Origin: Flaccisagitta enflata | Taxonomy: Eukaryota; Chaetognatha; Sagittoidea; Aphragmophora | Direction of reading: 5' to 3' | NCBI GenBank assembly: GCA_965153355.1 | Contig: OZ231126.1 | Span: 25,668,001 to 25,732,000, forward strand | Length of the DNA: 64,000 bases | Shown: in pieces, positions 56,232 to 64,000 of the stretch | How the letters are laid out: every line of letters starts with the position of its first letter | Position numbering within the stretch: position 1 is the first letter of the stretch | Notes under the pieces: generated by a model | Seen by the model: the letters and a program-made list of their open reading frames with translations, nothing else | What the model was told of the DNA's origin: nothing | Database searches by the model: none | Program-made: the position numbers and the translations under genes

Positions 56232-59215
56232 TTAAATTTCATCGTAGTGTGTGAGCAGCAATGAGACGAGTAATGTGTTGTAGTTGGGGTGTGAGTCATA
56301 CAAATGGCGATTGAAAACAGAGACATTCAACTCCTTGGCAGAATGATATACTTTAATGTGCTGGTAAAACTCTAGGGCGCTTCTTTGGACAATATTACAT
56401 TTCTTACATTGAATGCCATTTTCAAAAGATTTCTTAACTTCAACTGCCATGTGGGTAAAAATATCTAAAAATTTCAATTTTATACCACACAGGTAACACA
56501 CTACATCGTGGTTTTCTTCCCTGAAATGGGATATAATGTCCTCATACATGCCCTTGCCATATACAAAACGTGTGTCACACTGTGAACATTGCTTATCCAC
56601 TCCAATAGAGACAACGTTCTGCCTGACAAAGTCACAACTTCCGGTGAGAATATGGTCTCTTGGAGTGAGCGATTTAGATTTTCCTGGGAATGGTGTGAAA
56701 CAATAACAGCAAATTTTCTTACTCAATCTACTTGGCAGTCCGTGCACTGTATCCTTACTTTTCTTGATGGAAGTGGGCGCCTTTTTGACGATGGGCAGGT
56801 CATTGGATTTGAGCCCTATGTCCAAATTTGGCATTTTTGGCGACTTGTACTCGAATTCACCGTTGGATTTCCGCTTTGATGGTGATTTTCCCGCCCCACT
56901 TTTCTGCGTCATCGACGATGTGGATTGAGGCGCAGATTTTTGGGCGACTGTCGCGATTTTGTCGCCCACACTCACACTTGATGAAAAGGGACGCGTTGTG
57001 GTATTCGATGACGGCTTTTGTGGCGCAGATTGGCGGGATGATGATGCAGATTTGCCGTTAATCTTCCCGGTCAATGATGGTTGGGCATTTTCCTTTCCAT
57101 TTGATGACTGATTAGAGGATTTACTTGGAGAAGATGCATTTGGGTCCATAAGTGGCGCCGCTTTATTTGTTTCCTTGCCAAGCACTTTGCCATATTTATC
57201 AGTCAATAGCACCTGCTTTTTGGCGTTGGGATCGGGAATTAGTGGATCCTTGGGAGTGAAAACCGATTTATTCGCGGGATTTCCGGCTTGACTGCGTTTC
57301 AAATCGCTCATTCTCACGCCATTTTTGGGTCCCAGGCGCAACGCAGGGGCGCCATTTCTCGATAAATTGACGTCACCTTCATCCGCGAAGGCTTTGGAAT
57401 ACAGAGATTTAGTAGGAGAAAATGCGTCTTCATTTGATGCGGAATCAACTGGCGCCTCATCCGGTTTCATCATATCTTGCAAGACAGCTGCGGCTTCGTT
57501 ACCTTCTTTAATCCAACCTGCTTCATTTGCCACCTTCCCTTTTTCATTATGCGCCCCTTCCTCTTCATCATCACTCTCTCCCCCGCCTCCAGCCTCCTCC
57601 TTGTCATCTTCCTCCTCCCTATCCTCCTCCTTGTCATCGTCCTCCTCTCCAGCCTCCCCCTTGTCATCGCCCTCCTCCCCATCCTCCTCCTTGTCATCGT
57701 CCTCCTCCCCAGCCTCCCCCTTGTCACCGTCCTCGTCCCTATCCTCCTCCTTGTCATCGTCCTCTTCCCCATCCTCACCCTTCCCTTTATTTTCATCGCC
57801 ATTCCCTTCCTCATCCTCACTCTCTCTCTCTACATCTCCATTTTCGTCATTAACACCTTCCATTTCGTCTGCCACGTCATTATTCCCCGTTTTACTCGCT
57901 GCGTCATCATGTACTTCGTCTCTCTCGGCGCCATTCGTATCGTCGCTTTCCTTGCGATTTATCAAGTCCATTAAGGCATTCTCAGATAGTTGACTTCCGC
58001 CACTCTCTTCAGTCGACGATTGATTTTTTGGTTTGGCCGCTTGTTTTTCGCATGTGGGCTTCTTATGCTTTTGGGTCATGTCAGAGATGGCATCCTCCGG
58101 TATCTCCTCCTCATCATCGCTGAAGGGGTCGGTAATTAATCCATCATCGGCATCATCATCAGCAGGAAACACTGCACGGTCAAACGGCGCCCCTTCATGC
58201 GACGCAGATGCCATTGGGAAGGCGACTCGCTTACTCGTTGACTTTTGCAATCCCACTTTCTTCGTACAATCAATTACCACTCCACCACTTTGCGACAATG
58301 AGTTGGAGATGTTATCGGTGCATTCAACCGTGACCATAGTCGGAGATGATGTTTTTTCCTCGACGGTGGCGTTGGTGGCGTCCACATTGGCGTCGACATT
58401 GACGTCATCGTCGACGTCGTCACGCCTTTCCTCTCTGTCGCTCAAGTTTGCATTGTCCATGTTAGGGGATCCACTAGTGTTTTCGACGACGGCATCAGCT
58501 TTATTGGGCGACTTGGGATTGTCCACAACATTGGTGGATGCGTTAATTGCGCCATCTGCATCACTAGAGACCAATGCGTTGTCGAAGGCAGCGCCGACGG
58601 TGGCGTAGGATTTGACGGCTTCACCGGGAGTAGGTTTGTTGAAGGGTAAGTAGCGGTCGACAAGGGCTTCCAACTTCGGGATGTCGCATTCCTTAAGACT
58701 TCCTTCAACATCTTCGACATCCTTTTCCTCTCGACGGGCCGCTTCTTCCGCCTCCAAAGCGCGGATTTTTTCTTCTAATCCGTCGAACATTTTTTCGTCG
58801 ATTTTTCGAACCGATTGTGGAATACTCGGCTCTTCATCATCGCAGTTGGGATCGAGGAGCGCAGATATAATTTTGGTTATCTCTGTTGCCATTTTACGCA
58901 TATTGTTTTCGTTGAGTTCAGCCTTTCCTTGGTCGATGTCGTACATCAACTTCGCCTCCTTTATTAGAAAAAAAAAAGGACAATAATACATGAACCCTGA
59001 GATGGCGACAAATTTCATTGGTATATACTATGCCACACCATAGCAAATAAACAACCCCAACTTACCCGGCACGCCTGGCTAAATGACAGCCCCTCCGATT
59101 TTGCCGTGAGAATCAACTTTTCCATCATATTCTTGTAAGGCGCCCTCAACGATTCCCTTTTTTCTCCCTGGGCAACCTGAATTGCGCGCCACTCCTTTTG
59201 CTTGCTAACACACAT
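56232..59215 (-). CDS. 958-aa acidic protein with C-terminal zinc-finger motifs, two exons
   Basis: Exon 1 is 59215-59066 (from an ATG) and exon 2 is 58958-56232, joined by a GT-AG intron in phase 0. A possible acceptor just inside exon 1 leaves open a further upstream exon. Residues 1-150 are helical and charged. Residues ~150-420 are acidic and Ser-rich. Residues ~430-530 are a tandem acidic repeat of about 15 residues (GEEDDDKEED units). A Lys/Ser/Pro-rich linker follows. Residues ~800-940 carry three or four C2H2/C2HC-like fingers (CCYC then CSQC, CYLC, CKKC, each followed by His pairs at finger spacing). Zinc fingers suggest nucleic-acid binding. Next to the helicase, a replication or transcription-regulator role is plausible but unproven. 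No family recognised. Confidence 0.6.
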
Positions 59216-59239
59216 TTGTACTAATGTTCAAGTGATACC

Positions 59240-59990
59240 ATCATCATTGGATGTCAGTTTATGGCGTAAAATGCCGTAAAATGCTGTTTTTCTACCGTTT
59301 TTCTGGCACTAACCTCTCTTAAAGTGCGATATTCACTTGACAACTAACAGAAAATGGGTATTGAGGCCTGCGACACACAAATTGGTAAGTTTCAAAACAA
59401 GGCACAGAAATTCAGTGACATATCAACGCCGTAATAGATTGAAAATTGCCGTAAAATTGCAACATTGGCATTTTTTTTATGAATTTGCCCAAAAAACTGT
59501 TAGATAACGACCATATCATGATGAAATGGCACTAAAATACATCTATGCATATAAGTTTTTGGGCAAATTTACCCTTTCAATTGTCAAAAACACTATTTTA
59601 CGGCAATCTACGACCTTTTACCGTATATAAACATGCCTGAATATCTTTGATTTGTATTAAGCTTCTTATATACGTGTGTCTTAGGCCCAATACACATTTT
59701 CTGTCAGTTTGCAAATAAATGTGGTGCCTAAATTGAAGATAAAACCAAATGATTTGGCAAAAACACACTTTTAACGGCATTTTACGACATAGAATGAAGT
59801 TAAATGATGACGTCATTGCTTGAATATTCCCACAAATGTGTCTTAGTGTCACACCGATATTGTTTGACCAGTTGCTGAAAAGAGCCGTCATTTTTGACTG
59901 AGTTTAAACCGTCGAAACTGGCAAAAATGCTATTTTAAAGGCTTTTTACGGCATTTTACGGCATTTTCTCAAAAAAAATCCCAACAGAAT
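59240..59990. repeat. Diverged ~160 bp satellite units, right of the Maverick
   Basis: AACGGCATTTTACGACATAG, AATGATGACGTCATTGCTTG, TGTGTCTTAGTGTCACACCG and ATTGTTTGACCAGTTGCTG match, in the same orientation and order, the satellite at 26,900-28,270. Two or three degraded units are present. Confidence 0.7.
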
Positions 59991-61850
59991 TATCTGTTTC
60001 AAGCATGGTGACCTAGCCAGAGGTGTACTTAGTCAGTAAGGACATGTCACAATGCTGTGGAATTTTTTCCTACTTGCCTCAGTTAGAAAGGGGCGTGCAT
60101 TTTTGTAGTTGCGTTGTACCCATGTGCATCTAGTAAGACATTATCAAGCAATTTTTTTCTCAAGTGGATGTCAGCAAATATGGTCAATTCCACTTAATTT
60201 AACGTTAATTGGTCGTTTTATCTTTGTTTTCACTCAAATCGTCAATATCCTCTCTTAGAAAAGTCAAATTTGGATTAAAATTATGACTGTTGCTTCCCAA
60301 CAACACCTACTACCATCACCTAAAATGTGATGAAATTTGAAAGTCACTAAGTTGCATATGCTTATGTAAATTAGTCGCTCAGACTAATTTGCATATGAAA
60401 AGACAACCTTTAAATTTCAATCTGCAATGAGCTGCAGGGAGAAAATCGATAAGGTAAACAGCATTCAATCACACCTTTGATTTTGTTTCTTAGAAAAAAG
60501 TTACAGAAAGTTACCGGAATATTGAGGTTTTGGTTGACAAAAAAATAATGTAGTCGAATCAATCCCACTCCCGGTGGCTATCAAGGATAAATAGAAACCA
60601 TTGTCAATTGAAGACTTGAGATAATGGAGATCTCATGATACATAAACATACGGGCAGCAACGGGAAAATTATTTCTGTGCGTAACAGCCTCCGTCCTAAG
60701 CCCTCAGTGATGTCTCTCTCGCTCTCTCTCAAATGATAAAAGCGTGAAGAGATACGACACAAAAACAAATAACCGTCAATCCTAGGGGCAAAATTTCAAT
60801 CATGCACATCAAACAATTGATACAGTAGTAAACATTTAGTCTTGAGATAAGGGGATCATTATTTGAGCATAAAGAATTAAATCAGTCTATCAGAGTATCA
60901 AATATAAAAAGCAGCAGCTCTGTGTACAGACATTTTGAACATATAAGTTGGACAACATTACTTTACCAGTAATGGCGGCTATCGCCAGGGTCCGACAAAA
61001 TTTTTGGCTGCCTACAAGCAAAATTTTTCAATTGTTTCCTGCCTACTATACAAGCGCGTAGTTTAATAGAGTTCTCTAGATCAGATTTCAATCATAGAGA
61101 TTTAAATTTGCTTGCAACATTTTTTGCATTATATACTTTGACTTTGAGATAATTTCAAAAAGACCATTGCCATATCTTTTCTAAAAAGCGCCCAGGGCGC
61201 TTTTGAAATTACTATCTATCTTTGCTCTTTAACCCTCCAATTAGCGCCCCTTTGTATTGTAGAAGAACTGTCATTCAGTCCATCTTTTTCATGAAAAGCA
61301 ATCAAAATGCCAAATTTGACTTGAAGAAAGATATTCATTGCATATATCTGCTTAAAAGTCAGTGAAAATGGCTCAATGTGTTGTGTTTTTACATCATTTT
61401 ACTTAAGATTTCTATGCAAATCTTTTCTGAAGAGTGTGACACTAAGACAAAAGAGGGGGGGGGGCGCTTATTGGAGGGGGGGCACTTTATGGAAAAAATA
61501 CGGTAATAGCCAAGAAAATGTTTTTTTTCTCTGTTTTATAGGCAGTTTCTCTTATAAACCGGGCCGGCCAAAATCAAGCGCCTGATTGATTTAACATTAA
61601 AAAAAATAACATAGTTTAATGATAGTTGCATCTATCAGCTTGAAATTTTGCTTGCAGGCTCAGAATTTGATACTCTTTCAAGTAGGGATGTGGAAGCGAT
61701 TGACCGCTTTCAATTTGGAGGATGGGATAGCTACTAGTATTTGAACTAAATTGGTGTTAGATGCACGCTGTAAGCCATTGCTACTGTCGTTATTGATTTA
61801 TCATTGCTATGTCATCTAACTGTCATTGCGTCTTGCCTATGAATGATTCA
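59991..61850. other. No gene recognised
   Basis: AT-rich single-copy-looking sequence without a convincing coding frame. Two short G runs near 61,450-61,485. TTTAAATTTGCATATG-like words near 60,360-60,410 form an imperfect inverted pair. The right terminus of the element might lie near 59,216-59,240 or further out, but it was not identified. Confidence 0.5.
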
Positions 61851-61879
61851 CCAGCTCAAAGTGTTGTAAGTGGTCATGT

Positions 61880-62340
61880 ACCTGTGCCTCACGGAGTAGG
61901 AAGTGATGTGGTTGAGAGGGGAGTAGGGCAGAGGTTCTGAAGAGGACGAAGTCCAGTAAAACATAGGGGTAACCTGTCCGTCTGTCCATCCGTTCGTCCG
62001 TCTGTCCGTAATGCTTGCCAAACATCTGTCCAGGATGCCTGTTATTCAAATTTTCATTGAATATCAATAGAGAACTGACAAAGGGCAGAATATGGACAAT
62101 GGTACTTCTTTATATTTTTGTATAATGAAGTTGTTGAGGCAGGAGCAGCCGTGATCTGGGTCTCTTAGGCCAGACCTGAACCTCAGAGACCAATTTTTGG
62201 TCTCAGAGGTGCAAGGATTTGCTTCTGAGGTCAGATTTACCCTCTGAGCGCTAGGGATTTAGGCTCACAGGCCAGCACCAGGCTCCTTAATCTGGGTCCC
62301 AAAGGTCAGGATCTGGGTCTCTAAGGCTTATAAACAAAAT
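61880..62340. repeat. Diverged family 2 element
   Basis: GAGGACGAAGTCCAGTAAAA with a GTCCGTCTGTCCATCCG tract (61,935-62,010), then diverged TCTCAGAGGCCAGA-type units (62,140-62,335). Confidence 0.6.
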
Positions 62341-62639
62341 TTTTAAGTGAGAGTGACTGTTTAAGAGGAAGGAATGGAAGTACCCTCGATTAGGCCCTGA
62401 AAACATAACGTTTATAAAACTGCAACGCTGATTCTAAAAATCATAGGCGTTTCCTTGCCAACTATTGCCAACTGTTTGAAAAAAGTCATGTCTGACTTGT
62501 GAGGGTGACAGCCTCATATCTAGTTGGTCAAAATCTGATAAACGCTTGTAAATGCAGGAGTAGACACGGCAGTAATGCATAGCTATTTTTGCCAATGGGC
62601 AGGGGCAGATGGCTATGCCTAAGAAGCAAATTTTTGGCA

Positions 62640-62890
62640 GTTGATCGGACAGACTGATCAACAGATGGACACAGCGACAGATAGAACAGCTTTAGTTGCG
62701 TGCAGGTATGCAGTTGTTAATATGGGAGGCCAATCAGGTTTTTTGGACAGGGGCAGTAACTCTGTAAAGTTACCCAAAATCAAACAAATGCAGCAAACGG
62801 ACAGACTGCTGGATGATGGGTGGACAGATGGACGGATGGATAGAGGGACCAACAGGTGGTTGACGTAGTAGTGTAGCACGCGACCTAAAA
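62640..62890 (-). repeat. Family 1-like repeat, diverged
   Basis: A TTTAGTTGCGTGCAGGTATG side near 62,692 and a hairpin-like end (GTAGTGTAGCACGCGACCTA) near 62,870-62,887, with GACGGATGGATAG units between. Confidence 0.55.
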
Positions 62891-63129
62891 CAAGATTTCC
62901 ATAGCTTCTTATATTCGTTCTTGAAAATCAAACCAGTTCTCAACAACTGCTCTAAGTAAACAGTTCCGCCCACATTCCAGATGAAATCAGCTTGAAACGT
63001 TTATTTTTTAAATAAAAATTATTGTATGATCACTTCACCCCCCCCTCCACACAAATACAAACAAACAATATTTGATACAGAGATTGGGATGGGTGCTAAG
63101 TGAAACAAATCATCTATGTAGTAGTGGCT

Positions 63130-64000
63130 ATCTAATTGTTGCTGTTGTTGTCTGTCAGCGTTGTCGTTAAGCCGGCATATGATATTGCTGTTGCTGTTGT
63201 TGTTGTTGTTGTTGCTGCTGTTGCTGCTTTTGTTGTTGTATTCTGTAAGAAGATTTGGAGTTTCAGCTGCCACCATGGCCACTATAGACTTGATGGTAAC
63301 CGCAATCATCTCCATGCAGCAGTCAGTTGACGCCAATCGGATATTATGTTACCTGGAAGAGAAAAGTGTGAATATTCAGACGCGTTGAATAACATGGTTG
63401 CGCTGAAACAAAAGTTGTTAAACAGTAAAATACCGTTGGCGCTTTTGTTATTGTTCTTTTTACTGTTGTTGTCGTAGTCTGCTGTTTGTTCTGTTAGATG
63501 TTGTTGACGCGTGCTGCTGTTGCTGTTGCTGTTGCTGTTGACCGCTGTTGCTGTTGCTGTTGTTGTTGTTGTTGTTGCTGCTGCTGTTGTTGTTGTTGTC
63601 CAACGTTATTTGTCGCGGTTGTTGCTGGGATGTTCTTATCTGTTGTTGTCTGCGTTTGTTTCTGTTTGGTTGCTTTCTGTTTCCTTGCTGTGTTTGCTGT
63701 TTTTTCTTTTGTTTTTTTTATGTCTTTGCTGTTTGCTTGTTGTTGCTGTTGTCGCTATGCCCGTTGTTTGTTGTCTGTTGTTTGTTGTTTTCGTTGTTTG
63801 TTTGTTGTTGCCAGTCTGTTGCGGTTTGTTGTTGCCATTGCAGATGCTGTTGTCGCTGTCGCTGTTGTTGCCGCCGCTGTTGCTGTTGTTAAGGTTGTTG
63901 CTGTTAAGTTATCGCGGCGGTTGCTGTTGTTGCTGTTTTTGCTTTCGCTTTGTTTTCGCTGCGCTGTTTTCGCTTTTATGCTGTTTTTGTTGCTGCTGTT
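63130..64000. repeat. (GTT)n/(GCT)n trinucleotide tracts
   Basis: TTGCTGTTGTTGTTG-type runs at 63,130-63,240 and most of 63,440-64,000. Leu, Cys and Val frames across them are artefacts. 62,891-63,129 and 63,241-63,440 hold no recognised gene. Confidence 0.85.

Noticed and set aside
57325-57993. 222-aa Ser/Pro-rich plus-strand frame
   Set aside because: Antisense of the acidic repeat in the 958-aa protein.

Overview
The window is eukaryotic and almost certainly metazoan genomic DNA. Coding exons are separated by canonical GT-AG introns, microsatellites and minisatellites are extremely dense, and short interspersed repeats recur many times. I cannot name the species; the repeat load and the kind of element present fit an invertebrate. 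No rRNA, tRNA, CRISPR array or bacterial-style operon was recognised.

Layout. Bases 1-28,280 and 59,240-64,000 are gene-poor repeat landscape: hexanucleotide, dinucleotide and trinucleotide arrays, minisatellites with 23, 27, 48, 49, 51, 92, 142 and ~160 bp periods, and two dispersed families. Family 1 is a ~130-210 bp repeat ending in a palindromic hairpin. Family 2 is an inverted-repeat element with an internal 21 bp minisatellite. I see no convincing host gene in these parts.

Bases ~29,901-59,215 hold a large virus-like DNA transposon of the Maverick/Polinton type. On the + strand, in order: packaging ATPase (2 exons), a small basic protein, a nuclear-looking basic protein with tandem repeats, a retroviral-type DDE integrase, a single-pass membrane protein, a probable minor capsid (penton) protein, a Lys/Ser-rich core-like protein, a 505-aa acidic-repeat protein, a Cys-motif protein, a second small Cys protein, a protein with a linker-histone (H1/H5)-like C-terminal domain, the double-jelly-roll major capsid protein (8 exons), a tiny basic protein, and an intronless protein-primed family B DNA polymerase. 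On the - strand, facing the polymerase, are a ~14-exon gene for a superfamily 3 helicase and a 2-exon gene for a 958-aa acidic protein with zinc-finger-like motifs. Together these give replication (polymerase, helicase), integration (integrase), packaging (ATPase), capsid (major and minor) and candidate DNA-condensing proteins. An adenain-type maturation protease was not found.

The element is probably decayed or imperfectly assembled in places. The helicase P-loop is split by a one-base frameshift, and a 2.8 kb fold-back transposon with a TA target duplication sits at the overlap of two accessory genes. The terminal inverted repeats of the Maverick could not be located by eye. Related ~160 bp satellite units lie on both sides in the same orientation, so the element may have landed in a satellite array. 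The most notable points are the linker-histone-like protein, the pairing of a protein-primed polymerase with an SF3 helicase, the intron-rich capsid gene, and a C-x-C-x2-C motif shared by the major capsid protein and two accessory proteins.
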